Below are positions 39,954 through 49,381 of a stretch of 64,000 nt of DNA, in pieces. Position numbers and translations under genes: made by a program. Position 1 is the first letter of the stretch. The number at the start of each line of letters is the position of its first letter. This stretch comes from Marinomonas atlantica (lineage in GTDB: Bacteria; Pseudomonadota; Gammaproteobacteria; Pseudomonadales; Marinomonadaceae), in NCBI RefSeq assembly GCF_001639725.1, contig NZ_LTAW01000003.1, positions 248,001 through 312,000 on the forward strand. The letters run 5' to 3'. Below the pieces are notes generated by a model. The model was not told where the DNA came from. It ran no database searches and saw only the letters and a list, made by a program, of their open reading frames with translations.

Positions 39954-40856
39954 TTAATCGTCTGCGATTTCAAACCATTGCTGGTAAGATCCAAAAAAGT
40001 CTCGAATGGTTAATGACATAAGTGCGAAGTTCGCATCCATATCGGACAATGTGCCGCCTTGAGAGTCGTTAAAAGCGTTTTCTTTTAGTGTGTCGTCGAA
40101 TTTTACTTTCTTTAATGTTAAGTCGTCATTAAGAACAAAAGACATTTTTTCGCTCCAGCGAAGGGCTAAGTTTTTAACGCTCATCCCTTGGGAAAGATGA
40201 CGAGTGACGTCTTCAGATAACGGCTCTAAAGACTTAAAGCGTATTTTTGCTCGGTCTTCTGAAGCATCTTGGATTTCACATTCATCCCCTGTTTCAAGGC
40301 TCGCTGGCACGTCATTTTTCATTAACCAGTCTGTCATAATCGAGGCGGGTGACACCTGTGCTTGAAGTGGCACCATAGCAAAACTGCCGAGAGTCGTTTG
40401 CAATAATTTGAAGAGCTGCTCGGTCATACCTGCATTCGTGCTGTTTAATACGACCAGATTGGCTTTTGTATCAATGTAGGCCCAAATGTCAGAACGTTTC
40501 GAGAAGGCTCTAGGGCGTAGTGTAAAAACTAATTCTTCTTTGATGTCGGCTTTTTCTTTGCGGCCGACTTTACGGCCTTCTACGATTTCGATTTCAGCGA
40601 CTTTGGCTTCAAGTTCTTCGCGAACGACGGCGGTAGGTAGTACTTTTTCTTCTTTACCGGCACGAATTAACATGCACTGATTGCTGCTGATCGCCCATTG
40701 CTCACTACTTCGGATCAATGGCATCCAACCAAATGTAAATTCATCCTGTGAACCACATTCACGCAATGGGTGTTCAGGAAGTTTGGCGATAAGATCCGTA
40801 CTGCTAAAATTTTCCGTGTCTTTGAGTTGGAATATTTGTAAGTTTTTAAACCACAT
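39954..40856 (-). CDS. rdgC: Recombination-associated protein RdgC
   Basis: A 300-aa ring-forming DNA-binding protein that restrains RecA. The start MWFKNLQIFQL, FGWMPL, VVREELEAKVAEIE and the DAS-like C-terminal core match E. coli RdgC (303 aa). It starts 3 bp from the tdk stop, on the same strand, so tdk-rdgC are likely cotranscribed. The 143 bp downstream holds no clear terminator. Confidence 0.95.
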   Translation of the reverse strand: MWFKNLQIFQLKDTENFSSTDLIAKLPEHPLRECGSQDEFTFGWMPLIRSSEQWAISSNQCMLIRAGKEEKVLPTAVVREELEAKVAEIEIVEGRKVGRKEKADIKEELVFTLRPRAFSKRSDIWAYIDTKANLVVLNSTNAGMTEQLFKLLQTTLGSFAMVPLQAQVSPASIMTDWLMKNDVPASLETGDECEIQDASEDRAKIRFKSLEPLSEDVTRHLSQGMSVKNLALRWSEKMSFVLNDDLTLKKVKFDDTLKENAFNDSQGGTLSDMDANFALMSLTIRDFFGSYQQWFEIADD

Positions 40857-40859
40857 GTA

Positions 40860-41438
40860 TTAATCCTTCATCGCTTCTTTAAAATGTTTGCGGCAGACCG
40901 AAATGTATCGATCGTTACCTCCAATTTCGATTTGAGTGCCTTCTTTTATCGCACGGCCCTCTGCATCCACTCGAATCACCATATTGGCTTTGCTGCCACA
41001 GTGACATATGGTTTTTAGTTCAATCAGTTTATCAGACCAAGCAAGCAAGGCTTGACTACCGGGGAACAGTTCCCCGCGAAAGTCGGTTCGAATACCGAAG
41101 GCTAAAACGGGAATGTCCAGCCGGTCGACTACTTCGGATAATTGATAAACCTGCTCTTTTGTCAAAAATTGCGACTCATCTACTAACACACAGCCAATAC
41201 TGGCTTGGTGGTGGTGTTTGAGGATGAGCTCAAAGAGTTTGGTATTTTCTTTAAACAGCTCCGCTTCGGCTTCAATGCCAATCCGCGAAGCAATAGTACC
41301 TTGGCTGTAGCGATCGTCCAGTGCAGCGGTCAATAGAAAGGTGTTCATGCCCCGCTCTTGATAGTTGTAAGCCGATTGTAGCAGTGTCGTAGACTTACCT
41401 GCATTCATTGCAGAGTAATAGAAGTAGAGCTTCGCCAT
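40860..41438 (-). CDS. tdk: Thymidine kinase
   Basis: A 192-aa type II thymidine kinase for the salvage of thymidine. The P-loop [11 protein letters not shown] starts near residue 9, DESQFL near 90 carries the Mg site, and the zinc-lasso Cys (CHCGS and a late CRKHF) are intact. Same length as E. coli Tdk within a few residues. It lies 10 bp after ybfE. Confidence 0.96.
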   Translation of the reverse strand: MAKLYFYYSAMNAGKSTTLLQSAYNYQERGMNTFLLTAALDDRYSQGTIASRIGIEAEAELFKENTKLFELILKHHHQASIGCVLVDESQFLTKEQVYQLSEVVDRLDIPVLAFGIRTDFRGELFPGSQALLAWSDKLIELKTICHCGSKANMVIRVDAEGRAIKEGTQIEIGGNDRYISVCRKHFKEAMKD

Positions 41439-41448
41439 AAAAGGTCCT

Positions 41449-41739
41449 CTAGCTGTCTTTGTTTGACACTTTAGCTTTATTGAACGCCAATGCTACCTGC
41501 ATGGTCAGCCAGTCTGCACGCTTAATACCTGACATTTCACACAGCATGTCTAATTTTTTTACGGTATCCTCATCGACGACTAGTTCGACACGCTTCATCC
41601 CTAGCGATTTCTCTTTTTCACGTTGTGCTCGTTTGTTGGCCTTTAGTTGGTCTTTACGGGGTAATGGGTGGGTACGAGGACGGCCGCGTACAGTGCCAAA
41701 TAGGTCAATGGTATTGCGGTCTGAGGAAGCTTTGGCCAT
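41449..41739 (-). CDS. ybfE: YbfE-like ribbon-helix-helix protein
   Basis: A 96-aa protein close to E. coli YbfE (97 aa), a LexA-regulated gene. An N-terminal basic segment has GRPRTHPL, and residues 48-80 ([19 protein letters not shown]) look like a ribbon-helix-helix fold that binds DNA. No SOS box (CTGT-N8-ACAG) is visible in the 33 bp upstream, so control may differ from E. coli. First gene of ybfE-tdk-rdgC. Confidence 0.88.
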   Translation of the reverse strand: MAKASSDRNTIDLFGTVRGRPRTHPLPRKDQLKANKRAQREKEKSLGMKRVELVVDEDTVKKLDMLCEMSGIKRADWLTMQVALAFNKAKVSNKDS

Positions 41740-41772
41740 AACTTAAATTGAATGTCTAATCAGTAGGTTGAA

Positions 41773-41982
41773 ATGGAAATAGAAGAATTTGAATCTTTAA
41801 TGCTGACGGTACTTATTAGCGGCTTTTGTATGTTTATGCTGTTCATTATGTGGGACTTAGCTCGTAAATCAAATGCCGGGAAATTAGGGACCTTTATTAT
41901 TATCGGTGGTTTAGGCCTAGGAATGCTAGCCTTTGTGTTAAAAGGTGTAGTGATTGAGCTGATATTAGGGGGATCTGGCTAG
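41773..41982 (+). CDS. DUF2788 small membrane protein
   Basis: A 69-aa protein with two membrane helices (about 8-28 and 40-62) matching the DUF2788 family. Function unknown. It is divergent from ybfE (33 bp). A 32-bp perfect palindrome overlaps its stop codon. Confidence 0.85.
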   Translation: MEIEEFESLMLTVLISGFCMFMLFIMWDLARKSNAGKLGTFIIIGGLGLGMLAFVLKGVVIELILGGSG

Positions 41983-42005
41983 ACAGTGATCACTGTCTAG
42001 CCAGA
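41974..42005. terminator. 32-bp perfect palindrome between DUF2788 and prc
   Basis: The two 16-bp halves (41974-41989 and 41990-42005) are exact inverted copies with no loop base, from TCTGGCTAGACAGTGA to its complement. It overlaps the last codons of the DUF2788 gene and ends 5 bp before the prc stop, so it can act as a bidirectional terminator or as a protein-binding site. No T run follows. Confidence 0.75.
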
Positions 42006-42010
42006 AGGGG

Positions 42011-44029
42011 TTAGTTATTTTTCTGATATAAGCCAATAAAGTCGAGTACTACTTCGGCCGCTTCGTGCGCATAGACATCATCTTCCGGAGCCTCAATGTC
42101 TTCTACGTTTTCAAGGACTGGCAAATCTAAAGCCTTACGACGTTTATTTTCTCGATCAAGTTGCTTCTGCTCACTCTCTTCTCGCTGTGCCTCACGTGTG
42201 TTTTCATTAAGTGAGATCGACTTAAATTTTTCATTTTGACCTTTGACATAGTTGATCTGGTCTTCTAAAGCAACAAAGTTAGCATTTTGTTTTATGCGTT
42301 TGTCATGCAGATTGGTCAGCTCATCTACATAGTCTGCAAATTCCCAATACACTGGGTAACGCGTATCGTGGATTTTGTCCCATGGTAGCGGGTTTTCAAG
42401 AGCACTTTCACCCACTTGATTGGTGTCCAGCAGAGAAGGGAAGTTAATGTCTGGCATCACGCCTTTGTGTTGAGTGCTCTCACCCGATACTCGGTAGAAT
42501 TTGGCTTGAGTAATCTTCAGTTGTCCCTTATCCATTTCTTGTAGTACTTGAACGGTGCCTTTGCCAAATGTTTGGTCTCCAACAATAATAGCTCGACCAT
42601 AGTCTTTCAGAGCGCCAGCAACGATTTCTGAAGCTGATGCACTCATACGGTTCACTAACACAGCCATAGGGCCACTGTATGCTACGTCACGGTCTTGGTC
42701 GCCAAGAATGCTGACACGGCCAGAGGCATCACGAATTTGCACTACAGGACCAGCAGGGATAAAGAGACCGGTTAACGAGTTAGCTTCTTGTAGGGAGCCG
42801 CCGCCATTGTTGCGAAGATCTAAAATCAGAGCCGTTATATCTTCTTCTTGCAGCTCTTCAATCAGTTTCTTGGTATCGCGCGTTGAGCTTTTGTAATCAC
42901 GGTCACCACGCTGAATTGCGGCAAAGTCTGAGTAGAACGTGGGCAGCTCAATGACTCCCACCTTGAAGGTTTCGCCACCCCGTTCAACTTCAACGATCTT
43001 TTTCTGTGCAGATTGATCTTCAAGCTTCACTTTTTCACGAGTAATCGTGATTTTTTTACTGTTTTGGGTGTTACTGTTGGCGGGGATGATTTCAAGAATA
43101 ACGTCGGTACCACGCTCTCCGCGAATCATATCGACCACATCATCAAGGCGCATGCCAACGACGTCAATCATCGGTTCTCCTTCTTGACCTACTGCTATAA
43201 TGCGATCGTTGGGAGCCAATTCTTTGCGTGCTTCAGCTGGCCCACCAGGGATAAGACGAACAACTTTTGTGTAGTCGTCTTCCATCTGCAAAACAGCACC
43301 AATACCTTCCAAAGACAAACTCATGTTGATATTGAAAGCTTCTGACGCCCGTGGTGCGAAATAACTGGTGTGTGGATCTAATACAGAGGTGACAGAGTTG
43401 GCAAAACTTTGGAATACATCCGTTGCATTGGTTTGATCGATTTGCTTAAGCTGGCTTTTATAACGGCGCTCAATGGCACTGATAATATCTTCTTCTGTTT
43501 CGCCATTAAGTTTGAGGGTTAGTGCACGGTTTTTAATCCGTTTACGCCAGTAATCGTCAAGCTCAGCTTCGGTTTCAGCCCATTCTAATTTGTCAGGATC
43601 TACATTGAGGCTTTCATCAACATTGTATTGAAAGCCTTTTACCATGTTAGGAATATCGGCTAAGACTCTTGCAATACGAGTCTCCGCTCTATCTAAGTAG
43701 GTATTGTAAATGTCATAAGCAACTTGCGAGTCACCGTCACGCAAGGCATCATCAAATGCATCGCGGTATTTTGACAGAGAGTCCACATCACTTCGTAAAA
43801 GGAAGCTGCGAGAAGGGTCTAAAGCATCGAGATAATTATCAAATGCTTGTTCTGATACTTCGTCGTTGATCAGGGTTTTGTTATAGTGGACGTTTTCCAG
43901 TGTTGCGACAATTTCTTGTGCAACACGGTCGTAGTCATGTGGTGGTTCGAGTTTTTCATACGCCGAAACGGAACCGCTGGCTAACGCGATACATGGAAGT
44001 AGACTTAACAACAGGCGTTTGTAGATCAT
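42011..44029 (-). CDS. prc: Tail-specific periplasmic protease Prc
   Basis: A 672-aa periplasmic protease that trims C-terminal tails. Signal peptide MIYKRLLLSLLPCIALASGSVSA, PDZ domain (about 235-320, with LEGIGAVLQ and GPAEARKELAPNDRIIAVG), and catalytic Ser in MSASASEIVAGAL plus Lys in DQTFGKGTVQ. Length matches E. coli Prc (682). A single-gene unit convergent with DUF2788. Confidence 0.97.
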   Translation of the reverse strand: MIYKRLLLSLLPCIALASGSVSAYEKLEPPHDYDRVAQEIVATLENVHYNKTLINDEVSEQAFDNYLDALDPSRSFLLRSDVDSLSKYRDAFDDALRDGDSQVAYDIYNTYLDRAETRIARVLADIPNMVKGFQYNVDESLNVDPDKLEWAETEAELDDYWRKRIKNRALTLKLNGETEEDIISAIERRYKSQLKQIDQTNATDVFQSFANSVTSVLDPHTSYFAPRASEAFNINMSLSLEGIGAVLQMEDDYTKVVRLIPGGPAEARKELAPNDRIIAVGQEGEPMIDVVGMRLDDVVDMIRGERGTDVILEIIPANSNTQNSKKITITREKVKLEDQSAQKKIVEVERGGETFKVGVIELPTFYSDFAAIQRGDRDYKSSTRDTKKLIEELQEEDITALILDLRNNGGGSLQEANSLTGLFIPAGPVVQIRDASGRVSILGDQDRDVAYSGPMAVLVNRMSASASEIVAGALKDYGRAIIVGDQTFGKGTVQVLQEMDKGQLKITQAKFYRVSGESTQHKGVMPDINFPSLLDTNQVGESALENPLPWDKIHDTRYPVYWEFADYVDELTNLHDKRIKQNANFVALEDQINYVKGQNEKFKSISLNENTREAQREESEQKQLDRENKRRKALDLPVLENVEDIEAPEDDVYAHEAAEVVLDFIGLYQKNN

Positions 44030-44154
44030 CCGCGATTGGTTCCCTTAAACTGATTGGTCTTTAAATTGGTTAAAATCATATTAGACTCGTATCAACAAGA
44101 CCAGTCCAGCGGCAAAAAAGTCGTTTTTTTATACCATTGACCTAGCAGGAAAAT

Positions 44155-45456
44155 ATGAATCAAGCCAGTTTTAATCATTCTTTATTGTCATTTCTTGATG
44201 ATTCCCCGACACCGTTTCATACCGTTTCTACAATGAAGCGTGAACTGCTTGGTGCAGGTTATGAAGAACTTGTTGAGCAAAAAGAGTGGGTCATCAGTGA
44301 GGGTGGACAATATTTTGTCACGCGAAACGATTCATCGGTGATCGCATTCACTACACCCACGTTAGATTTTGCTCATCAGGGCTTTCGTATGATCGGTGCG
44401 CATACTGACAGTCCGTGCTTGAAATTAAAGCCAAACGCCCACGTAGAGCGCTTTGGATATCATCAGTTAGGCGTTGAAGTCTATGGTGGCGTATTGCTCC
44501 ATACTTGGTTAGATCGTGATTTATCGATAGCAGGACGAGTGACGTTTAAAGCAGAAGATGGCAGCTTGAAAAGCCGTCTGGTTGACTTTAAAGACCCTAT
44601 CGCGCTGGTGCCAAACTTGGCAATCCACCTTAGTCGCGGCGTGAATACGGACGGCTTTAAAGTAAATCCACAGGAAGAAATCTTGCCGATTTTGTGTGGT
44701 GCAGAACATACGTTGGATCTAGAAAAGTTGTTAATTACGCAAATTCAGAGTGAATACGATGACATTTCTGTCAGTTCGATTTTAAGTTTTGAATTAAGCC
44801 TATATGACGTACAAAAAGCGGCGATTACAGGCTTGCATGGTGATTACATTAGTGCTGCGCGCTTGGACAATTTGCTAAGTTGCTATGTTGGTATACAGGC
44901 TTTACTGAATGCAGACGCTAGTCGGCCGACGTTATTAATTTGTACTGATCACGAAGAAGTGGGCAGTCAGTCATCATGTGGCGCTAATGGTCCATTTTTA
45001 GAGGATGTCTTACGCCGTTTATCGCCTGTGCCGGAACAGTACACTCAGGCTATACAGCAATCCATGCTGATCTCTGCAGACAATGCGCATGCACTGCACC
45101 CAAACTATGCGGCAAAACATGATCAACTGCATGCGCCATTGATCAACCAAGGTGCGGTCATTAAGGTCAATAACAATCAGAGATATGCGACCAACAGTGA
45201 AACAGCGGCAGTTTACAAAGACATTGCCAATGAACTTGGCCTACCTGCACAAACATTTGTTGTACGCAGTGATATGGGGTGTGGTAGTACCATTGGCCCA
45301 ATAACATCGGGCGAGATTGGCGTTGCGACCTTAGATATCGGTTTGCCGACGTTTGCCATGCATTCGATCCGAGAGCTTGCAGGCAGTGTGGACGCATTTA
45401 ATCTTTATAAAATTTTAGTCGCGTTTGCAAAACGTGATCAATTGATTTCAGTCTAG
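44155..45456 (+). CDS. apeB: M18 family aminopeptidase (ApeB)
   Basis: A 433-aa zinc aminopeptidase that removes N-terminal residues in the cytoplasm. Metal ligands appear in IGAHTDSPCLKLKP (His83), in the SAARLDNLLS segment and in CTDHEEVGSQ (Glu); the catalytic loop SDMGCGSTIGPITSG and HSIRE near the C-terminus are typical. AGGA precedes ATG 44155. A very strong terminator follows. Confidence 0.95.
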   Translation: MNQASFNHSLLSFLDDSPTPFHTVSTMKRELLGAGYEELVEQKEWVISEGGQYFVTRNDSSVIAFTTPTLDFAHQGFRMIGAHTDSPCLKLKPNAHVERFGYHQLGVEVYGGVLLHTWLDRDLSIAGRVTFKAEDGSLKSRLVDFKDPIALVPNLAIHLSRGVNTDGFKVNPQEEILPILCGAEHTLDLEKLLITQIQSEYDDISVSSILSFELSLYDVQKAAITGLHGDYISAARLDNLLSCYVGIQALLNADASRPTLLICTDHEEVGSQSSCGANGPFLEDVLRRLSPVPEQYTQAIQQSMLISADNAHALHPNYAAKHDQLHAPLINQGAVIKVNNNQRYATNSETAAVYKDIANELGLPAQTFVVRSDMGCGSTIGPITSGEIGVATLDIGLPTFAMHSIRELAGSVDAFNLYKILVAFAKRDQLISV

Positions 45457-45462
45457 AAAATC

Positions 45463-45510
45463 AGCACCCAATAAAAAGCCCAGCTTATGCTGGGCTTTTT
45501 ATTGGGTGCT
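45463..45510. terminator. Very long stem terminator between apeB and tolC
   Basis: A 22-bp perfect stem (45463-45484 with 45489-45510) around a TTAT loop. The inner part has A5 before GCCCAGC and T5 after GCTGGGC, so it can end transcripts of both convergent genes. Confidence 0.95.
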
Positions 45511-45525
45511 ATATAAGTAATTAAA

Positions 45526-46842
45526 TCAGATTAACCATTTATTTAGGGCTTTAATATCTTCCTCGCCTAAATCGCCTGTGAGTTGATCCAGTTTAATTTG
45601 CTGTAACACAAAATTGTAGCGAAGTTGCTCATAAGTGTTTTTAGCATTAAAGAACGTTGATTGGGCATCTAACAGTTCAACAATATTTCGTGTGCCAACA
45701 TCATAACCCGCTTGGGTCGCTTCTAATGCACTTTGAGATGAGCGAATAACTTGTTGCTGAGCTCTAACTTGCGCAGCAAGCGTTTTAAGCTTCAATACGG
45801 CACTACGAATATTTAACTCGATATCTTGGATAGAGCTTGCACGTGTTTCCACAGCAGACTCCGCGCTTGCAACCGCTTGGCGCACAGAGGCACTTATTGC
45901 ACCACCGCTATAAAGAGGAATCGATACCCCAATACCAATAGAGGAGGTATTGGTTACGCCATCTGACCGAGACTGAGCTTCAACGGAATAATCATTGTCT
46001 GTACGCGCCAATGAGCCGGTAATGGCAACCGTGGGTACTCGACCGCTGGCTTTTTGGATATTGATGTTATTCTGAGCTGAGTCGACGGAAAGATCTAAAA
46101 TTCTAACGTCTTTGTTTGCAGTCATCGCTTTTTGGACAAGGTTGCTGGTATTCAAGCTTGAGTCAACAATAATCGGATAGTCTTCAGACAGGCGTGGGAT
46201 GCTTTCGATGCTTTGACCAGTACGCTGATATAAGGCTTCAAGGGCAATAGTCAGGTCCGATTCAGCACTTAATTCATCAACGAGTACGGAATCATAGGCC
46301 GCTTGCGCATCATGTAAGTCCGTAATAGAAACCAAACCTACTTCATATTGTTTACTAACACGATCTAACTGACCCTCGTAGCTTTTTACTTGCGAGCGCG
46401 TGGTGTCGAGAGTCGCTTGAGCGGTTAAGACCGCAAAGAAATCAGACAGTGTGTTGTAGATGAGTTGTTCCTGTGCTTGTTCTAAAGCAATTCCTGAACT
46501 TGCAAACGTCAGCTCAACCGCATCAACACCGTAATCCAATGCCGGAGAATAAATGGGGTAATCTAGGTTCAAAGCGAGCTGGTTCTGCGTGTTATTAAAC
46601 GACTCAGCATTATCTGGATCGGTTTTTGTGTAGCCAAGGTTGCCGCTGAAACTAATGTTTGGATATAAATTACCGCGAGTCACTTCAACTTGTTCTTTGT
46701 CAGCGCGGAAAGAGGCGTTGGCCGCTCGCAAGCTAGGATCATGTGCTTTAGCTAAGTCATATACTTGATTAAGTGTTTCTGCCTGCGCAGTCGGTAATGC
46801 CACCGCTGCAGCTATAAACGATGCGATAATATGCTTTTTCAT
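45526..46842 (-). CDS. tolC: TolC family outer-membrane efflux protein
   Basis: A 438-aa outer-membrane channel that pairs with inner-membrane pumps for drug efflux and type I secretion. Signal peptide MKKHIIASFIAAAVALPTAQA is followed by the two OEP repeats of alternating barrel strands and long helices (for instance ARTDNDYSVEAQS for a strand and VRQAVASAESAVETRASSIQ for a helix). Shorter than E. coli TolC (493). An AAAAAAGGA site lies before the ATG. The pumps it serves are not in the window. Confidence 0.93.
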   Translation of the reverse strand: MKKHIIASFIAAAVALPTAQAETLNQVYDLAKAHDPSLRAANASFRADKEQVEVTRGNLYPNISFSGNLGYTKTDPDNAESFNNTQNQLALNLDYPIYSPALDYGVDAVELTFASSGIALEQAQEQLIYNTLSDFFAVLTAQATLDTTRSQVKSYEGQLDRVSKQYEVGLVSITDLHDAQAAYDSVLVDELSAESDLTIALEALYQRTGQSIESIPRLSEDYPIIVDSSLNTSNLVQKAMTANKDVRILDLSVDSAQNNINIQKASGRVPTVAITGSLARTDNDYSVEAQSRSDGVTNTSSIGIGVSIPLYSGGAISASVRQAVASAESAVETRASSIQDIELNIRSAVLKLKTLAAQVRAQQQVIRSSQSALEATQAGYDVGTRNIVELLDAQSTFFNAKNTYEQLRYNFVLQQIKLDQLTGDLGEEDIKALNKWLI

Positions 46843-46879
46843 AGGTTCCTTTTTTGCCTCGATATGAAATAAATTTATA

Positions 46880-46893
46880 TTACCTGACGGTAA
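46880..46893. promoter_or_regulatory. Inverted repeat upstream of tolC
   Basis: TTACC (46880-46884) and GGTAA (46889-46893) form an inverted repeat around TGAC, about 40 bp before the tolC start. On the minus strand TAATAT follows the repeat, a possible -10. It could be an operator; evidence is weak. Confidence 0.25.
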
Positions 46894-47001
46894 AGGCAGT
46901 GAATACTACCTAATTTGATATAACTTCTATGACTCATGACCATATCACAATCAATCCTAAAGTCAGTCTGACTTATTGTGTAAAAATACAGTATGCATGA
47001 A

Positions 47002-47024
47002 ACAGCCCACATAGAGTGGGCTGT
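47002..47024 (-). terminator. Terminator after the DUF4139 gene
   Basis: ACAGCCCAC (47002-47010) pairs with GTGGGCTGT (47016-47024) around a 5-nt loop; on the minus strand TTTCATG follows. It lies 24 bp past the stop of the DUF4139 gene. Confidence 0.65.
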
Positions 47025-47047
47025 ATTGTATGATTTGAGGCAGTGTT

Positions 47048-48301
47048 TTATGAAGGGTTATCTAGCTCAACCGTGTATCGGATTTGATACGTGGTGTTGG
47101 GGGCAATGGTTCCATGTAGAGACACACTGTTAGCATTGATCTGCTCCAAAGAACGCAGAGACAGTTCACGAATTGGGGCTTGTAACTGGTGAGTGATTTG
47201 GTAATCCTGAGGCTGCTTCGAAATGTTTTTTAATGTCAGCTCCCATGTTTGAGTGGTGCCTTTCTTTGCTTTTGATTCCGTGATTAAGGTGATGTCACCA
47301 GTCAAATCTAAGCTTTTATTTAGAAGCACTTCGACTTCAGCACCCTCTCGCATATTTTTTAACGCAATGGTATTCCCTTTCATAAAGTAGGGTTTTTTAT
47401 GCCAAAGAGTTTGATAAGTACCGGGGATCAAATCTTTCGGGCTGTCAAAGCGAATCTGTTGATCAAAGCTCAAATTCAATTTTGACGAATGCTGATAACT
47501 AAACACCTTACTTACATTACGACGACTGGTAATGTCACTACTGTGTTTCCCAAGATCAACTAATGTCATTGATGCCGCAGGCAGTGATAGTTTGGTTAAC
47601 TCGAGTGTGATCTCGCTGTCATTATAATCTGTTTCTGGTGCTGAGCGTTCTAATGTCATGTCGCTTGCCATCGAACTTTTCATCATCATTGGGCGGCCAA
47701 TATTTCGGTTCTGACTGTAATGCAGTAGGGCGCTGTCCAGCTCAATATTTTGAGAGGCATTATTTTGAATGCTAGCCTGTTGTACCAAGGTGATTTTTCG
47801 GTCATCAATAACCATTGATAGCTCGGGGTGCCAACGAATATCAGAAGTTTGATAGGTAAGTAGGCCTTGATAATTTAATGCCGTGCGAGTGTTTGATGCC
47901 GCGAGTTTAGGTATCAGATAAAAATCACTGATAGGGTAGTTTGCTGCGACGCGTTTTACACTCAATGTGAAGTAACGATCAGTTACTGCTTCTAAAGTGC
48001 CTTCTAAAGACAGATTACGGCTTTTGTGCTCAACACGAACGGGCTGACCTAAGTGGTTACTCCAGTCACGGCGTTCACTATTATAAAAATCGGGTAACTG
48101 AAATGGTGCATAGTTTTTTCCGATTGGAAGGATAGAGCCTTCCATCGGGGTAAAACTCAATTCAGATTTTTGTTTTAGATCTTCTGTTACTTGGCTGCCT
48201 TGCTGTTCAATAACAATACTTTGAGTTGTCGCAAAGCTGGAGATCGAAGTGAGTAGCAATCCTGTCATTGTTGCGTTGGTTAGAATTGTTTTAGTGTCCA
48301 T
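47048..48301 (-). CDS. Secreted DUF4139-type protein
   Basis: A 417-aa protein with an N-terminal signal (MDTKTILTNATMTGLLLTSISSFA) and a mature beta-rich region with the DUF4139-type C-terminal part (NISKQPQDYQI, APNTTYQIRYTVE). It is likely periplasmic or surface-linked; function unknown. ATG 48301 was chosen because AGAGGA lies 6 bp upstream; the next upstream ATG (48307) lies directly against that site. Divergent from xni. Confidence 0.75.
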   Translation of the reverse strand: MDTKTILTNATMTGLLLTSISSFATTQSIVIEQQGSQVTEDLKQKSELSFTPMEGSILPIGKNYAPFQLPDFYNSERRDWSNHLGQPVRVEHKSRNLSLEGTLEAVTDRYFTLSVKRVAANYPISDFYLIPKLAASNTRTALNYQGLLTYQTSDIRWHPELSMVIDDRKITLVQQASIQNNASQNIELDSALLHYSQNRNIGRPMMMKSSMASDMTLERSAPETDYNDSEITLELTKLSLPAASMTLVDLGKHSSDITSRRNVSKVFSYQHSSKLNLSFDQQIRFDSPKDLIPGTYQTLWHKKPYFMKGNTIALKNMREGAEVEVLLNKSLDLTGDITLITESKAKKGTTQTWELTLKNISKQPQDYQITHQLQAPIRELSLRSLEQINANSVSLHGTIAPNTTYQIRYTVELDNPS

Positions 48302-48410
48302 AAGCATTCCTCTGTTAAACATTGAAAACGTGAGCCGGCAAATTCCCAATTAGCTTTCAGAATAACGTAGAATGCTCCGTTATATGTAGGACACAAAGTG
48401 GAAGGTGACA

Positions 48411-49202
48411 GTGAAAAATGGGCTTTTACTGATTGATGGCTTAAATCTGATACGACGTTTACATGCAGCGTTAGAAATTGAGCCAGACAGTGAGCGTCGT
48501 ATAGAGCGTACTCAAAGTCTATGCATTGATGCGTTAGCGAAGCTAGTTCATCAATTTGAGCCGAGCTACATGGCAATTGTTTTTGACTCGCCAGCCAAAA
48601 CGTGGCGTCACGAGATCTTTCCAGAGTATAAGCTAGGAAGGCCACCAATGGATGATGCATTATTAGAATCCATGGGCCGTTTTGCCGAGGTTTTTCGCTT
48701 TAATGGCTGGCCATGCTTACGCATGACAGGGTGGGAAGCAGATGACTTAGTGGCCACATTAGCATTCAAAGCCAGCCAGCATGGCATAGGCTCAATGATT
48801 GTTTCTACTGACAAAGGCTATACGCAGCTACTGCAATACCCACATATTTTACAATATGACTACTTTGCAAAGCTTGGCTACGATGCCAATTGGGTTGAAC
48901 AAAAGTACGGTGTCATCCCCCGATTACTGCCAGAATATTGGGCATTAGTTGGCGATACAACAAATCATATTCCAGGCGTAAAAGGGATAGGACCAAAGTC
49001 GTCGGTGGAGATTCTTAAAAATAAAAGCAACCTCGAACAGGTCTTTGACGGTTTGAACGAGTACCCTCCAAAATTTCAAAAGCTATTAAAAGGGCAATTA
49101 AGTCATTGCCAGTTTGCGAGGTCTATGGTGACCCTCAAACTGGATGTCGAAATTGGTATACGGTTATCGCAGCTTGAAATCAGACGTAATACTTCAACTT
49201 AA
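48411..49202 (+). CDS. xni: Flap endonuclease Xni (exonuclease IX)
   Basis: A 263-aa PIN/5'-3' exonuclease-like flap endonuclease. Acidic metal ligands appear in LLIDGLNLIRR (the Asp), VFDSPAKTWRHE, GWEADDLVATL and VSTDKGYTQL. The helix-hairpin-helix VGDTTNHIPGVKGIGPKS binds DNA. The start is GTG 48411, with GGAAGG 5 bp upstream; a GTG two codons earlier (48405) overlaps that site. It overlaps none of its neighbours. Confidence 0.93.
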   Translation: MKNGLLLIDGLNLIRRLHAALEIEPDSERRIERTQSLCIDALAKLVHQFEPSYMAIVFDSPAKTWRHEIFPEYKLGRPPMDDALLESMGRFAEVFRFNGWPCLRMTGWEADDLVATLAFKASQHGIGSMIVSTDKGYTQLLQYPHILQYDYFAKLGYDANWVEQKYGVIPRLLPEYWALVGDTTNHIPGVKGIGPKSSVEILKNKSNLEQVFDGLNEYPPKFQKLLKGQLSHCQFARSMVTLKLDVEIGIRLSQLEIRRNTST

Positions 49203-49215
49203 ACATCGATCAAAA

Positions 49216-49244
49216 AAGCAGCAATGTATCTGCTTGCGTTTTTT
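49216..49244 (+). terminator. Terminator after xni
   Basis: AAGCAG (49216-49221) pairs with CTGCTT (49230-49235), followed by GCG and a run of six T (49239-49244). Confidence 0.55.
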
Positions 49245-49314
49245 GTTTGAAATGCTGCAGCGTAATAAATTCAAATTAGTTGCATGCTAACTCAGAAAAG
49301 ATCGCGAATAGCTC

Positions 49315-49343
49315 TTACCGATGTTTGGCAACAGGCATATAAT
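49315..49343 (+). promoter_or_regulatory. Candidate gltX promoter
   Basis: A perfect TATAAT (49338-49343) with a 17-bp spacer to TTACCG (49315-49320), a weak -35. The start codon lies 38 bp further on, as expected for a housekeeping promoter. Confidence 0.5.
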
Positions 49344-49381
49344 AACGCCCATCACTCACCCCCAATTTAATGAGATAGGAT

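Noticed and set aside
41740..41772. Possible LexA box upstream of ybfE, as in E. coli
   Set aside because: No CTGT-N8-ACAG pattern is visible in this stretch.
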